Of a stretch of DNA of 64,000 nucleotides, positions 32,314 through 42,195 are shown one piece after another (within the stretch, counting starts at the first letter, position 1; each line of letters begins with the position of its first letter). A program made the position numbers and the translations under genes. This stretch comes from Kitasatospora sp. SolWspMP-SS2h (GTDB taxonomy: Bacteria; Actinomycetota; Actinomycetes; Streptomycetales; Streptomycetaceae), in the NCBI RefSeq assembly GCF_003259315.1, contig NZ_QLLT01000001.1:62001-126000 (forward strand), written 5' to 3'. The notes beneath the pieces were generated by a model. The model saw only the letters and a program-made list of their open reading frames with translations. It made no database searches and was not told where the DNA came from.

Positions 32314-33849
32314 TCAGATCGCCGACCCCACCCGCGCCACCGCCTCCGCCGCCCCCGGCCCCCAGCGGTCGGCGCCCGCGGCGAGGCGGGTGCGCAGGCC
32401 GCGGAGTTCGTGGCGGACCAGGGCGGGGAGCGGGGTGCCGTCGGTGTCGAGGACGGGGGTGAGGGCGGCGAGTGCGGTGTGCGGGTCGTCGGCGCAGAGG
32501 TGGCAGTCGGCGATCCGGACGGTGAGCATGGCGCGGGCGGCGGGGAGCCGGTCGTCGCCGAGCAGGTCGAGTGCGGCGGTGGCGGCGGTCAGGGCGCGGT
32601 GGGCGAGGCGGGGGTCGGCGGTGGCGGCGGCCAGGTCGCGCAGGGCGGCGGAGGAGCCGGATTCGACGCGTAGGCGCAGGGCGGCGGGGGCGAGCCAGGG
32701 GACGTGCGCCTCGGTGTCGACGGCGGTGACGGGCCGGTCGAGGTGCTGGCGGGCGCGGCCGAGGTGCCGGACGGTGGCGCGGACGTCGCCGGCGAGGGCG
32801 GTGGCGCGGGCTTCGCCGAGGGTGGCGAGGGCGTCGGACCAGTGGCGTCCGGGGGCGGCGCGGCGGATCTCGCGGGCGTAGTCGCCGGCCGAGGCGGGGT
32901 CGTCGTCGAGCAGGCCGAGGACGGCCATGTCGCTGAGGGCGGCGACCTGGGTGGTGGCGTCGCCGGCCAGCGCGGCCCAGCCGAGGGCGCGGTCGAAGCA
33001 GGCCATCGCGGTGGCGGGGCGTCCGCCGTGCAGGCGCAGGCTGCCCGCCGCGTGGGCGTACTCGGCGGCGAGGCGGGCCAGGACCCGGCGGTGCCGGGCG
33101 GGGGCGTCGGCGAGCCGGGCGACGACGGCGCGCAGGGTGCCCTCGATCACGGCGCCCGGTCCGCTCCCGCCGAACCCCCGCTCCCCCGGACCCCGCTCCC
33201 CCGGACCCCGTTCTCCCGGACCCGGTTCTCCCGGACCCGGTTCGCCCGGACCCGGTTCGCCCGGATCCCGGCCTCCCGCCGCCGGCCCGGCCATGGCCCG
33301 TTCGGCGCCGCTGAGCTGGGCGCCGAGGACGGCGGCGAGGGCGTGCACGGTGTCGGTGTCGAGGGGTGCGGCGGGATCGGCGCAGAACGCGGCGTGCAGG
33401 GCGACGGCGGTGGCGGGGGGCGGGAGGTGGCAGCCGGCGGCGCCGTGCAGCGGGCACTGGACGTCGTAGCCGGGGAGGGTGGCGGGGCAGTCGTCGGCGG
33501 GAGCGGTGGCGGGTCCGACGGGGAGGGGCCCGGTGCCGGGGGGCAGTGGGGGGCGCAGCAGGTGCGGGGGGAGGGCGGGGCGGCCGCCTTCGGCGCTCTC
33601 GGCGCGGTGGTAGCAGCGGGTGAGTGCACCGCTGCTGCCGAGGAGTTCGTCGATCCGGCGGACCAGTCGGGGGGTGGCGCGGCGGATGCCGTGTTCGAGC
33701 CGGCTGACGGCGGTGTGGTCGTAGCCGACGGCGGCGCCGAGTTGGGCCTGGGTCCAGCCGGCGTCGCGGCGCCAGTGGCGCAGCAGGGCGCCGAACTCCT
33801 GCCAGCTCCCGCCGTCCGGCAGTTCGACCGGGTCGGGTGCTCCCAGCAC
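32314..33849 (-). CDS. XRE-family regulator with a large C-terminal helical (TPR-like) domain
   Basis: GTG 33849 is chosen because GGGAGGTG lies ten bases upstream on the complement; an upstream in-frame start at 33939 has no such site. The 511-residue protein has an N-terminal helix-turn-helix (AGWTQAQLGAAVGYDHTAVSRLE, about 26-48), then a Cys/His-containing stretch (CPLHGAAGCHLP), a proline/glycine spacer made of six 15-bp repeats (33181-33270, PGEPG/PGERG), and a long alpha-helical region with TPR-like Ala-rich repeats. This is the Streptomyces regulator type associated with development or secondary metabolism. The target is unknown. Confidence 0.85.
   Translation of the reverse strand: MLGAPDPVELPDGGSWQEFGALLRHWRRDAGWTQAQLGAAVGYDHTAVSRLEHGIRRATPRLVRRIDELLGSSGALTRCYHRAESAEGGRPALPPHLLRPPLPPGTGPLPVGPATAPADDCPATLPGYDVQCPLHGAAGCHLPPPATAVALHAAFCADPAAPLDTDTVHALAAVLGAQLSGAERAMAGPAAGGRDPGEPGPGEPGPGEPGPGERGPGERGPGERGFGGSGPGAVIEGTLRAVVARLADAPARHRRVLARLAAEYAHAAGSLRLHGGRPATAMACFDRALGWAALAGDATTQVAALSDMAVLGLLDDDPASAGDYAREIRRAAPGRHWSDALATLGEARATALAGDVRATVRHLGRARQHLDRPVTAVDTEAHVPWLAPAALRLRVESGSSAALRDLAAATADPRLAHRALTAATAALDLLGDDRLPAARAMLTVRIADCHLCADDPHTALAALTPVLDTDGTPLPALVRHELRGLRTRLAAGADRWGPGAAEAVARVGSAI
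33181..33270 (-). repeat. Six 15-bp repeats coding PGEPG/PGERG
   Basis: Six units of exactly 15 bases from 33181 to 33270 code a flexible charged linker between two parts of the XRE-family regulator. Confidence 0.9.
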
Positions 33850-34013
33850 GCGCCGACACCTCCCCCGGTTGCGCTTCCGTCCCTGCCGTCGAACGCTCCT
33901 GCCGTCGAGACGGTACCCGGCCGGGGCGGGCCCGTACATGGTGTGGTCTGTACCTCTTCTCCGTCACCGCCCTTGCCGTGACCCTGGCCCGAAGTGCTCC
34001 GGACCCTTGCCTA

Positions 34014-34061
34014 TGGCAGGTCAATTCCCTTTCTCATCAATGTATTTGACGGAATGTGCCA
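34014..34061 (+). promoter_or_regulatory. AT-rich nested inverted repeat upstream of the metallopeptidase
   Basis: TGGCA (34014-34018) and GTCAA (34020-34024) are mirrored by TTGAC (34046-34050) and TGCCA (34057-34061). TTGACG could also serve as a -35 element. No good -10 hexamer was found at normal spacing. The stretch 33850-34155 otherwise shows no gene. Confidence 0.4.
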
Positions 34062-34155
34062 TCCCGCTGCGGGGATTGTCAGGTCCGTTGACCGGGCCAT
34101 GGCGGCAGTGTGAGGGTTCCGGGCACCCCCACATCCGAGGAGCTGAGGAGCTCTG

Positions 34156-37100
34156 ATGAAACGCAGACTGCTGACCGCCGGCACCACCCTGGCCGTGCTG
34201 GGAGGCGTGCTCGGTGGTTTCGCCGGACAGGCGAACGCCGCGCCTCCCCCCGCCCCGCTCGCCCCCACCCCGCTGGCCGCCGCCGTCTCGGCGGCGGACC
34301 TGGCGGCGTCGGCAGGGTCGGACGCACTGTCCAAGGGCCCGGACGAGAGCTACGAGCGCCGCGCCGTCACCCCGTTCCTGAACGGCCTGTACTCGGTCTC
34401 CTACGAGCGCAGTTACCGGGGTCTGCCGGTGGTCGGCGGCGACGCGGTGGTGCTCGCCGACGGCCAGGGCCGGGTCCGGGCGGTGCAGAACGCCGCGTCC
34501 GGGCCGGTCGGCGTGCCGACCGCGGCGAAGGTGAGTGCGGCGGCCGCGGCCAGGACGGCCCGCGCCGAGCTGGCGAGGGTCGACTCGGCCGAGGCCCCGC
34601 GCCTGGTGGTGCGGGTCAAGGACGGCACCTCGCGGCTGGCCTGGGAGTCGGTGCTGACCGGTGCGACCGCGGACCGGCCCAGCCACCTGCACGTGTTCGT
34701 GGACGCGGTGACCGGCGAGGTCGCCGACCGGTACGACGACGTCCGGGCCGGCACCGTCAACAGCAAGTGGAACGGCCCGGCGGGCCTGACCATCAACACC
34801 ACCGGCTCGGGCGGCTCGTACGCGCTGCGCGACCCGGGCCGCCCGGGCCTGAGCTGCGCCGACTACTCGACCGGCCAGGTCTTCACCAAGTCCACCGACT
34901 CCTGGGGCACCGGGGCCGCCACCTCCAAGGAGACCGGCTGCGCCGACGCGATGTTCGCGGCGCAGAAGGAGTGGGACATGCTCCGGGACTGGCTGGGCCG
35001 CAACGGCCACAACGGCAACGGCGGCAGCTGGCCGGTCAAGGTCGGCCTGAACGACGTCAACGCGTACTGGGACGGCTCGTCGATCTCGATCGGCCACAGC
35101 CAGTCCAACGAGTGGATCGCGGCGATCGACGTGGTGGGCCACGAGTTCGGGCACGGCATCGACCAGTACACCCCGGGCGGCGCGAACAACGAGTCCGGCC
35201 TGGGCGAGGCGACCGGCGACATCATGGGCGCGCTGACCGAGGCGTACGCCGACGAGCCGGCCCCGTACGACTCCCCGGACTACACGGTCGGCGAGATGAT
35301 CAACCTGGTCGGGCAGGGCCCGATCCGGGTGATGTACAACCCCTCGCAGGTCTCCGGCAACCCGAACTGCTACTCGGCCTCGATCCCGAACACCGAGGAG
35401 CACGCGGCGGCCGGCCCGCTGAACCACTGGTTCTACCTGCTGGCGGAGGGCTCCAGCCCGGGCGGCGGCAAGCCGTCCAGCCCGACCTGCAACTCCTCGT
35501 CCGTCACCGGCCTCGGCATCCGCGACGCGGGGCGGGTCTTCTACGGCGGCATGCTGCTCAAGACCAGCGGCATGACGTACAGGAAGTACCGGACCGCGAC
35601 CCTGACCGCGGCCAAGAACCTCGATCCGACCTGCACCTTCTTCAACCGCGCCAAGGCCGCCTGGGACGCGGTCAGCGTCCCGGCCCAGACCGGCGACCCG
35701 ACCTGCGCGGCGGCCCCGACCAGCGACTACTCGCTGGCGCTGAACCCGGCCGCGGGCACCGTCCAGGCGGGCGGCTCGACCAGCGCGACCGTCTCCACGG
35801 CCGTCACCGCGGGCTCGGCGGCGAACGTCTCGCTGGCCGTGACCGGCGCGCCGTCCGGCACCACGGCGACGGTCTCCCCGTCCACCATGCAGTCCGGCGG
35901 CTCGGCGACGCTGAACGTCAGCGTCGGCGCGAACACCCCGGCGGGCAGCTACACCCTGACGGTGACCGGCTCCGGTCCGGCCACCCACACCGCGCAGTAC
36001 CAGCTGACGGTCGGCGGCGGGGGCGACCCGGGCGGCTCGGCGCCCGACATCGACGTGGCGAACGTGCAGGCGCACCTGGGCCAGCTGTACTCGGTCGCGC
36101 AGCAGAACGGCGGCAACCGCCGGGCCGGCAGCGCCGGTTACACCCAGTCGCTGGCGTACGTGAAGGGCCGGCTCCAGGCGGCGGGCTACACCGTCACCGA
36201 GCAGACCTGCACCTCGTGCACCTACACCGCCAACAACCTGATCGCCGACTGGCCGGGCGGCCCGTCCGACCAGGTCACCATGTTCGGCGCGCACCTGGAC
36301 TCGGTCGCGGCCGGCCCCGGCATCAACGACAACGGCTCCGGTTCGGCCGTCCTGCTGGAGAACGCGCTCGTGCTGGCGCAGCAGAACCCCACCATGAGCC
36401 GGCACGTCCGGTTCGCCTGGTGGGCCGGCGAGGAGCAGGGCCTGCAGGGCTCGCAGTACTACGTGGGCCGGCTCTCCTCCGCCCAGCGCTCGGCGATCAA
36501 GGGCTACTACAACTTCGACATGGTCGGCTCCCCCAACGCCGGCTACTTCGTCAACAACCTCGACTCGGCCGCCGCCGCGCCGCTCAAGGCGTACTGGGAC
36601 TCGCTGAACCTCCGGCCGGAGGAGAACGTCGAGGGCCAGGGCCGTTCCGACGACTACTCCTTCCAGCAGGGCGGCATCCCGACCTCGGGCTACGCCGCGG
36701 GCGCCAGCGCCGTCAAGACGGCGGCGCAGGCCGCCAAGTGGGGCGGCACCGCGAACCGCGCCTACGACTCCTGCTACCACTCCGCGTGCGACACCACCTC
36801 CAACGTGGACGCGACGGTGCTGAACCGGAACGCCGACGGGGTGGCGTACGCGATCTGGAAGACCTCGGTCGGCGGCACGACCACCCCGGCCGACGACTTC
36901 ACCCTCGCGGTGAACCCGGCCACCGGCACCGTCCAGGCCGGTTCGGCGGCCACCGCCACGGTCGCCACCTCGACCAGCTCCGGCAGCGCGCAGAGCGTGG
37001 CGCTGACCGCGAGCGGCGCCCCGTCCGGCGCCACCGTCTCGTTCAGCCCGTCCTCCGTCACCAGCGGCGGCAGCGCGACCCTGACGGTCTCCACCTCCGC

Positions 37101-37347
37101 CACCACCCCGGCCGGCACCTACACCATCACGGTCACCGGCACCGGCCCCTCCGCCACCCACGGCACCGGCTACACCCTGGTGGTCAACGGCGGCGGCACC
37201 GGCGGCGGCACCTGGGCCGCGGGCGTGGCCTACAAGGCCGGCGACGTGGTCACCTACAACGGCGTCAGCTACCGGTGCCTGCAGGCCCACACCTCGCAGA
37301 GCACCTGGACGCCCGACGTCGTCCCGGCCCTGTGGCAGCGCCTGTAG
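34156..37347 (+). CDS. Secreted double metallopeptidase: M4 - Ig-like - M28 - Ig-like - chitin-binding
   Basis: The 1063-residue protein has a Sec signal peptide (1-29, cut after QANA), an FTP/PepSY-like propeptide, and a thermolysin-type M4 domain with HEFGH (His329, Glu330, His333) and the third zinc ligand Glu351 in [11 protein letters not shown]. An Ig-like strand domain (about 530-625) follows, then an M28 aminopeptidase domain with AHLDS (His713, Asp715), NDNGSG (Asp725) and GEEQG (Glu759, Glu760). A second Ig-like domain (about 915-1005) and a C-terminal type-3 carbohydrate-binding module ([23 protein letters not shown].. W) end it. One polypeptide thus joins an endopeptidase and an aminopeptidase, suited to extracellular protein digestion, perhaps on chitinous material. 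Confidence 0.93.
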   Translation: MKRRLLTAGTTLAVLGGVLGGFAGQANAAPPPAPLAPTPLAAAVSAADLAASAGSDALSKGPDESYERRAVTPFLNGLYSVSYERSYRGLPVVGGDAVVLADGQGRVRAVQNAASGPVGVPTAAKVSAAAAARTARAELARVDSAEAPRLVVRVKDGTSRLAWESVLTGATADRPSHLHVFVDAVTGEVADRYDDVRAGTVNSKWNGPAGLTINTTGSGGSYALRDPGRPGLSCADYSTGQVFTKSTDSWGTGAATSKETGCADAMFAAQKEWDMLRDWLGRNGHNGNGGSWPVKVGLNDVNAYWDGSSISIGHSQSNEWIAAIDVVGHEFGHGIDQYTPGGANNESGLGEATGDIMGALTEAYADEPAPYDSPDYTVGEMINLVGQGPIRVMYNPSQVSGNPNCYSASIPNTEEHAAAGPLNHWFYLLAEGSSPGGGKPSSPTCNSSSVTGLGIRDAGRVFYGGMLLKTSGMTYRKYRTATLTAAKNLDPTCTFFNRAKAAWDAVSVPAQTGDPTCAAAPTSDYSLALNPAAGTVQAGGSTSATVSTAVTAGSAANVSLAVTGAPSGTTATVSPSTMQSGGSATLNVSVGANTPAGSYTLTVTGSGPATHTAQYQLTVGGGGDPGGSAPDIDVANVQAHLGQLYSVAQQNGGNRRAGSAGYTQSLAYVKGRLQAAGYTVTEQTCTSCTYTANNLIADWPGGPSDQVTMFGAHLDSVAAGPGINDNGSGSAVLLENALVLAQQNPTMSRHVRFAWWAGEEQGLQGSQYYVGRLSSAQRSAIKGYYNFDMVGSPNAGYFVNNLDSAAAAPLKAYWDSLNLRPEENVEGQGRSDDYSFQQGGIPTSGYAAGASAVKTAAQAAKWGGTANRAYDSCYHSACDTTSNVDATVLNRNADGVAYAIWKTSVGGTTTPADDFTLAVNPATGTVQAGSAATATVATSTSSGSAQSVALTASGAPSGATVSFSPSSVTSGGSATLTVSTSATTPAGTYTITVTGTGPSATHGTGYTLVVNGGGTGGGTWAAGVAYKAGDVVTYNGVSYRCLQAHTSQSTWTPDVVPALWQRL

Positions 37348-37402
37348 CCGCCGGGCGCCGGTGAGCGGCGCGAGCGGGTGAGTGCGCACGTGCGCACGTG
37401 AG

Positions 37403-37445
37403 CGGGTGTGCCGCGACCGGTGGGGTACCGGTCGCGGCACACCCG
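37403..37445. terminator. Perfect 19-bp hairpin after the metallopeptidase
   Basis: Arms 37403-37421 and 37427-37445 are perfectly complementary around the loop GGGGT, about 55 bases after the stop. Confidence 0.85.
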
Positions 37446-37612
37446 CGTCCGGGGGCCGGACGCGGGTGAACGAGGGCGCGTCACCTTACGCCGCACACAC
37501 CCACGGTGCACGTACGATGACGGCCGTTCCGACCGACCTGTCGACCTGTCGACCTGTCGGCCTGTCAGCCGCCATCGCCCGCAGCCCGCCACCGTCCGCC
37601 CCGGGAGCCGCC

Positions 37613-38374
37613 GTGACCACCGCAGCCACCGAAGGCACCTCGGCCGACGGCACCTCCGCCGACGGCACCTCGTCCGCAGTCGCCCCGCCCGGCTCCGGGT
37701 GGCAGCAGCGGCTGCGCCGGGGGCTCGGCCCCTCCCGGGGGCGGACGGTGGCGGGCTGCGTGTTCGCGGCGCTGCTGCTGTCGCTGCTGGTCAAGACCTT
37801 CCTGGTGCAGGTGTTCGTCATCCCGTCCGGCTCCATGATGGGCACCCTGCAGAAGGACGACCGGGTGGCGGTCGACAAGTTCAGTCCCTGGCTGGGCGAG
37901 CAGCCGCACCGCGGCGAGGTGGTGGTCTTCCGCGACCCGGGCGGCTGGCTGACCGGGCCGGCCGGCTCCGGCGGCGTCGTGCAGGGGGTGCTGAGCCACC
38001 TCGGGCTGATGCCCGCCGCCGACGAGAAGGACCTGATCAAGCGGGTGATCGCGGTTGGCGGCGACACCGTCGAGTGCGACGCGGGCCAGCCCCTGAGGGT
38101 CAACGGCACCGCCCTGGACGAGCCCTACCTGTACCCGGGCTCCACCCCCTGCGACGACTTCCCGGTCGGCACGGTCAAGGTCCCGGCGGGGTTCCTGTGG
38201 GTGATGGGCGACCACCGCAACGACTCGCTCGACTCCCGCTACCAGCAGCTCCACAACCCGGCGGGCGGCTTCCTCCCGGTCGGCGACGTGATCGGCCGCG
38301 CCCGCGTCCTGCTCTGGCCCCTCGGCCGCTGGACCACCCTGCCGGTCCCCGCGACCTTCGCCCGCCTCGGCTGA
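37613..38374 (+). CDS. lepB: Signal peptidase I
   Basis: The 253-residue protein has a Thr/Ala/Ser-rich cytosolic N-terminus, one membrane segment (VAGCVFAALLLSLLVKTFLVQVFVI), the catalytic serine in IPSGSMMGTL, the lysine in LIKRVIAVGGDTV, and the box-E motif GDHRNDSLDSR. It removes signal peptides of Sec/Tat-exported proteins at the outer face of the membrane; several such proteins are encoded nearby. GTG 37613 is preferred because GGGAG lies five bases before it; an ATG at 37517 in the same frame would add 32 residues that include four copies of an 8-bp GACCTGTC repeat. Three 15-bp repeats (37634-37678) code GTSAD. Confidence 0.9.
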   Translation: MTTAATEGTSADGTSADGTSSAVAPPGSGWQQRLRRGLGPSRGRTVAGCVFAALLLSLLVKTFLVQVFVIPSGSMMGTLQKDDRVAVDKFSPWLGEQPHRGEVVVFRDPGGWLTGPAGSGGVVQGVLSHLGLMPAADEKDLIKRVIAVGGDTVECDAGQPLRVNGTALDEPYLYPGSTPCDDFPVGTVKVPAGFLWVMGDHRNDSLDSRYQQLHNPAGGFLPVGDVIGRARVLLWPLGRWTTLPVPATFARLG

Positions 38375-38448
38375 CCCCGCCCACCACCCCGGCCGCATTC
38401 CCCGCCGCCCTCCCCCGACGCACGTCCCCCGTGCGAGGATCGGCCGTC

Positions 38449-38790
38449 ATGGAGATCATCGACAGCGGCCACTTCCGCCCCGCCCCGGACGGCTCCCCCC
38501 ACTACGCGGAGCACCTGAGCGTGCCCGCCCTGAGCTTCGGCACCTACTCGCTCCCGGCGGGCTCCGCCGACGACCAGTCGCCGCACCTCCAGGACGAGGT
38601 GTACGTCGTCACCCGGGGCCGCGCCCGCTTCACCTCCGGCGACCGCACCGTCGACGTCGGCCCCGGCAGCTCGCTCTTCGTTCCGGCCCGCGAACCGCAC
38701 CGCTTCCACGACATCACCGAGGACCTGGTCGCCCTGGTCCTCTTCGCCCCGGCCTACGGCGGCGTCCCCGGCCCCGACGACCTGGCCTGA
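38449..38790 (+). CDS. Cupin-domain protein
   Basis: The 113-residue protein has one cupin: SPHLQDEVYVVTRGRARFTSG (motif 1 with His and Glu) and GSSLFVPAREPHRFHDI (motif 2 with His). It is a small cytosolic cupin of unknown substrate. Its last 37 bases overlap the end of a convergent gene. Confidence 0.85.
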   Translation: MEIIDSGHFRPAPDGSPHYAEHLSVPALSFGTYSLPAGSADDQSPHLQDEVYVVTRGRARFTSGDRTVDVGPGSSLFVPAREPHRFHDITEDLVALVLFAPAYGGVPGPDDLA

Positions 38791-39434
38791 CCGGGGCGCA
38801 GGACGACCTCGCCGCCGACGGGGGTGAAGCCGGCGGCGAGGAAGGCGCGCAGGGAGCGGGCGTTGCCCGGGGCGACGGCGGCGAAGACGGGGGTGCCGGC
38901 CGGGAGCAGGGTGAGGGCGTCGCGCAGCAGGGTGCGGCCGTGGCCCCGGCCGTCGGAGCGGGCATCGGGGCGGGTGTCGTGCAGTTCGACGCTGAGTTCG
39001 TGGCGGCCGGCCAGGCCGTGGGCGAGGGTGACCAGTCCGCGCCCGTCGCCGTGGACGGTGACGCGGGTGCGCTGGGAGCGGGCGAAGCGGACCCGCGGGT
39101 GGTCGTCGAGGCCGGGCAGCGGGCCGAGGCGGGGCGGGCCGCCGGTGGCGCGGGCGGTGAGGGTGGCGTCGGTGACGCCGATCCAGCCGTCCGGCCCGGC
39201 CAGGCGCAGCAGGAAGCGCGGGTCGAGCGAGCCCCCGTAGCCGTCCGCGCCGCCGTCCGCGACCCGGCGCGCGTCCAGGGCGGTGGCGACGACGGCGTGC
39301 CCGGTGAACGCCACCGAGCACTCCAGCCCGCCGGGCAGCGGCGGCAGCACCGTCACCCGCCCGTCCGCGGGCGGGAAGCGGCCGTCGGCGGCGGCCAGGA
39401 AGTACGCCAGCAGCGGGTGCGGTGCGCCGGTCAC
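38754..39434 (-). CDS. GNAT acetyltransferase-like protein with an N-terminal extension
   Basis: The 226-residue protein begins MTGAPHPLLAYFLAAADGRFPPADG, has an extended N-terminal half around LECSVAFTGHAVVATAL, and in the C-terminal half GRTLLRDALTLLPAGTPVFAAVAPGNARSLRAFLAAGFTPVGGEVVL, the last two elements of a GNAT fold. A classical R/Q-x-x-G-x-G/A loop appears only as GRGHGRTLL. It may be an acetyltransferase or a non-catalytic relative. The 3' end overlaps the cupin gene. Confidence 0.75.
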   Translation of the reverse strand: MTGAPHPLLAYFLAAADGRFPPADGRVTVLPPLPGGLECSVAFTGHAVVATALDARRVADGGADGYGGSLDPRFLLRLAGPDGWIGVTDATLTARATGGPPRLGPLPGLDDHPRVRFARSQRTRVTVHGDGRGLVTLAHGLAGRHELSVELHDTRPDARSDGRGHGRTLLRDALTLLPAGTPVFAAVAPGNARSLRAFLAAGFTPVGGEVVLRPGQARSSGPGTPP

Positions 39435-39633
39435 GGGTGGGTGGTGCCTCTCTTCGGCCTTGCGCGGGAAGGGAGTTGCCGCGGTAGGGACTGGCGGTGT
39501 GCCTGCGACCCTATCCGGCGGTCCGCCAGGTGCCGCGCCCGCCTCCCGGTGGGCCTATGATGCTGACCGACCTGCCGCCTCCCCCTGCCCCTGCGCGCCC
39601 CGCACGGCACCCGACGCCCTGGAGCCGTTGCCG

Positions 39634-40206
39634 ATGGCCGCCACCTGCCCCTCGTGTTCGCTGGCCGACCGCACCGTGCCCGTCCCGGCAGCCCTGCGGG
39701 ACCACGACGCCCCGCTGGACCGGCCGACCCGCAGGCTGCTGGAGGCGCCGTCCGAGTCGACCCGCAGGAGCGGCGGGATGACGATCCTGCTCGTGTTCGC
39801 CGCGTTCTCGACCCTGTCGACCCTGCGCGCCCTCGTGACGCTGATCTGGCCGGCGGCCGGACGGACGGCGGGCGATCTGCCCGTCGTCCTCCTTTCGGCC
39901 GCGTTCACGGCGGCCCTCTGCTGGGTGGCCTGGTGGGTGCGCCGTTCGGCCGACCGCCGCCGGACGGCGGGCGGGCGGCCGCTCTCCGACGAGCAGTGGC
40001 AACTGGCGCACGCGATCTGGCAGAGGGCCTGGCTGTGCCGGGGCTGCCGCGCGGTGTTCTTCCCGGCGGGCGCGTTCCAGCCGGATGCGCCGGCGTCCCG
40101 CGCACTGTCGTTCGAGCACTTCCACGCGTGGCTGGTCGAGACGGCGTGGCACGCCGGAGCGACGGATGCCGCCACGGGCCGCAGCCCCGCGGCGAACACC
40201 GGCTGA
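39634..40206 (+). CDS. Hypothetical membrane protein with two CxxC pairs
   Basis: The 190-residue protein from ATG 39634 (weak GGAG site upstream; a TATGAT-like -10 at 39556-39561) has CPSC near residue 5 and CRGC near 130, which could bind zinc. Two membrane segments lie between (MTILLVFAAFSTLSTL.. VTLIW and LPVVLLSAAFTAALCWVAWW). The C-terminus ends WHAGATDAATGRSP. The layout resembles actinomycete proteins with a cytosolic zinc ribbon, but no family was recognised. It converges with phoD; the gap 40207-40364 holds three 14-bp TCGGCGGACGGTAC repeats (about 40322-40361). Confidence 0.65.
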   Translation: MAATCPSCSLADRTVPVPAALRDHDAPLDRPTRRLLEAPSESTRRSGGMTILLVFAAFSTLSTLRALVTLIWPAAGRTAGDLPVVLLSAAFTAALCWVAWWVRRSADRRRTAGGRPLSDEQWQLAHAIWQRAWLCRGCRAVFFPAGAFQPDAPASRALSFEHFHAWLVETAWHAGATDAATGRSPAANTG

Positions 40207-40364
40207 CGCCGGGGCGCCGGGCCGGTCTCTCGCCGACCGGCCTGCCGTCGGATGCGCGGGCAGCGGGTTCTCACCCCTTGTCGGGAGCCCGCGTCGCCGA
40301 GCGCGGCCCGACGGGCAGCGCTCGGCGGACGGTACTCGGCGGACGGTACTCGGCGGACCGTGCG

Positions 40365-42023
40365 TCAGGCGACCGGGGAGGTGGCGCGCTCGACCTGCTG
40401 GGTGCCGGTGCGGGTGCGGTAGGAGCGGGTCCAGCGGGTGGTGGCGTCGGTCCTAGTGCGGTCGGAGAGGGCGTAGTAGTCCATCTGGGCGCGTTCGGGG
40501 GTGATGTCGAGGACGCCGTAGCCGTGCGAGTCGAGGTCGGTCCACTTGACGTGCCGGTTGGCGGCCTGGATCGCGGCGGCGGCGACCAGGGAGAGCGTGC
40601 CGGGGGCGACCTTGAGGATGTCGTCGATGTTGTCGCTGGTGACCGAGGTGACCACGAACTCGGTGGCGGCGCTGCCGGAGGCGGGGTAGGTGGCGGCCTC
40701 GAAGGGGACGTCGCAGGCCCAGGCGGAGTGGATGTCGCCGGTGAGGAAGACGGTGTTGGTGATGCGGTGGTCCTTGAGGTGGGCGAGCAGTTCGCGCCGG
40801 TCGTGGGTGTAGCCGTCCCACTGGTCGACGTTGACGGCGAGGCCCTCGCCGGGCAGGCCGAGCAGTTGGGCGAGCGGCCGGAGCAGGTGGTCGGGCAGCG
40901 AGAGGAAGGCCACCGGGGAGATCATCACCTCGTTGCCGACCAGCCGCCAGGTGGTGTCGGAGGCGGCCAGCCCGGCCTTGAGCCAGTCGAGTTGGGCCCG
41001 GCCGGTGAGGGTGCGGTCGGCGGAGTCGACCCGGCCGTCGCCGACCGCGGCCTGCTGGGAGCGGAACGAGCGCAGGTCGAGCAGGTGCAGGTCGGCGAGC
41101 TTGCCGTAGCGCAGCCGCCGGTAGGTGGTGCCGGCCACGGACGGGCGCACCGGCATCCACTCGAAGTACGCCTGTTTGGCGGCGGCGGCCCGGGCGGACC
41201 AGTCGCCCTCGGTGCCGGGGGTGTGGTTCTCGGCGCCGCCGGACCAGGCGTCGTTGGCGAACTCGTGGTCGTCCCAGATCGCGATGGTGGGGACGGCGGC
41301 GTGCAGCGCCTGGAGGTCGGCGTCGGTCTTGTAGCGGCCGTGCCGGGTGCGGTAGTCGGCGAGGGTGAGGATCTCGTGGGCGGGGGCGTGCGGGCGCACC
41401 ACGGTGCCGCGGGTGCCGTACGCGCCGCTCGCGTACTCGTAGATGTAGTCGCCGAGGAAGAGGAAGGCGTCCAGGTCGCCGCGGGCGGCGAGGTGGCGGT
41501 AGGCGGCGAAGTAGCCGGCCTCCCAGTTGGCGCAGGAGGCGACGCCCAGGCGCAGCCGGTCGGGGGCGGCGTCGGCGGCGGGGGTGGTGCGGGTGCGGCC
41601 GACGGGGGAGGTCGCGCCGTCGGCGAGGAAGCGGTACCAGTAGGCGGTGTCGGGCCGCAGGCCGCGGACGTCGGCCTTGACGGTGTGGTCGGTGGCGGCG
41701 CCGGTGGTGACGGCGCCGGTGGCGACGACGGTGGTGAAGTCCCGGTCGGTGGCGAGCTGCCAGCGGACGGCGGTGTCGGGGCCGAGCCCGGAGCCGGGCA
41801 GGGCGTCGGCGGTGGGGGTGAGGCGGGTCCACAGCAGGACGCCGTCGGGCAGCGGGTCGCCGGAGGCGACGCCGTGCAGGAACCGGGGGGTGTCGGCGGC
41901 GTCGGCCCGGCCGGCCGGGGCGGTGAGCGGCAGGGCGAGGGCCCCGGCGGTGAGGGCGGCGGCCTGGATCACCCGGCGGCGCGGCGGACGGGGCGCGGCG
42001 GTGGCGTTGGTGGTGTCGGTCAC
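40365..42023 (-). CDS. phoD: Secreted PhoD-type alkaline phosphatase/phosphodiesterase
   Basis: The 552-residue protein carries a Tat signal ([13 protein letters not shown]) and cleavage near ADA. The PhoD core is visible: [21 protein letters not shown] (N-terminal domain), then [42 protein letters not shown] and [10 protein letters not shown], whose Asp and His residues bind iron and calcium in this family. It releases phosphate from phosphomonoesters or diesters outside the cell. The upstream region has two 11-bp direct repeats like a PhoP box (42076-42097), which fits phosphate-starvation control. Confidence 0.93.
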   Translation of the reverse strand: MTDTTNATAAPRPPRRRVIQAAALTAGALALPLTAPAGRADAADTPRFLHGVASGDPLPDGVLLWTRLTPTADALPGSGLGPDTAVRWQLATDRDFTTVVATGAVTTGAATDHTVKADVRGLRPDTAYWYRFLADGATSPVGRTRTTPAADAAPDRLRLGVASCANWEAGYFAAYRHLAARGDLDAFLFLGDYIYEYASGAYGTRGTVVRPHAPAHEILTLADYRTRHGRYKTDADLQALHAAVPTIAIWDDHEFANDAWSGGAENHTPGTEGDWSARAAAAKQAYFEWMPVRPSVAGTTYRRLRYGKLADLHLLDLRSFRSQQAAVGDGRVDSADRTLTGRAQLDWLKAGLAASDTTWRLVGNEVMISPVAFLSLPDHLLRPLAQLLGLPGEGLAVNVDQWDGYTHDRRELLAHLKDHRITNTVFLTGDIHSAWACDVPFEAATYPASGSAATEFVVTSVTSDNIDDILKVAPGTLSLVAAAAIQAANRHVKWTDLDSHGYGVLDITPERAQMDYYALSDRTRTDATTRWTRSYRTRTGTQQVERATSPVA

Positions 42024-42075
42024 GTCACCCGAGACTTACCGACGGGTAACGGCTTGTCCAGGGGGCGGTCTGACT

Positions 42076-42097
42076 GTTCGTCAATCCTTCACCCGGT
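42076..42097. promoter_or_regulatory. Possible PHO box upstream of phoD
   Basis: Two adjacent 11-base units, GTTCGTCAATC and CTTCACCCGGT, resemble the G(T)TCACC direct repeats bound by PhoP in Streptomyces. They lie about 55-75 bases before the phoD start, in the opposite orientation to the gene. Confidence 0.4.
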
Positions 42098-42195
42098 GAC
42101 GCGGAGCCCAACGGAGCCCAACGGAGCCCCACGGAGCCCCACGCCCCAGGCCCGCCCGCCCCGTCCGCCGCCCGCCCCCGTCCGCCGGTCGGCCC

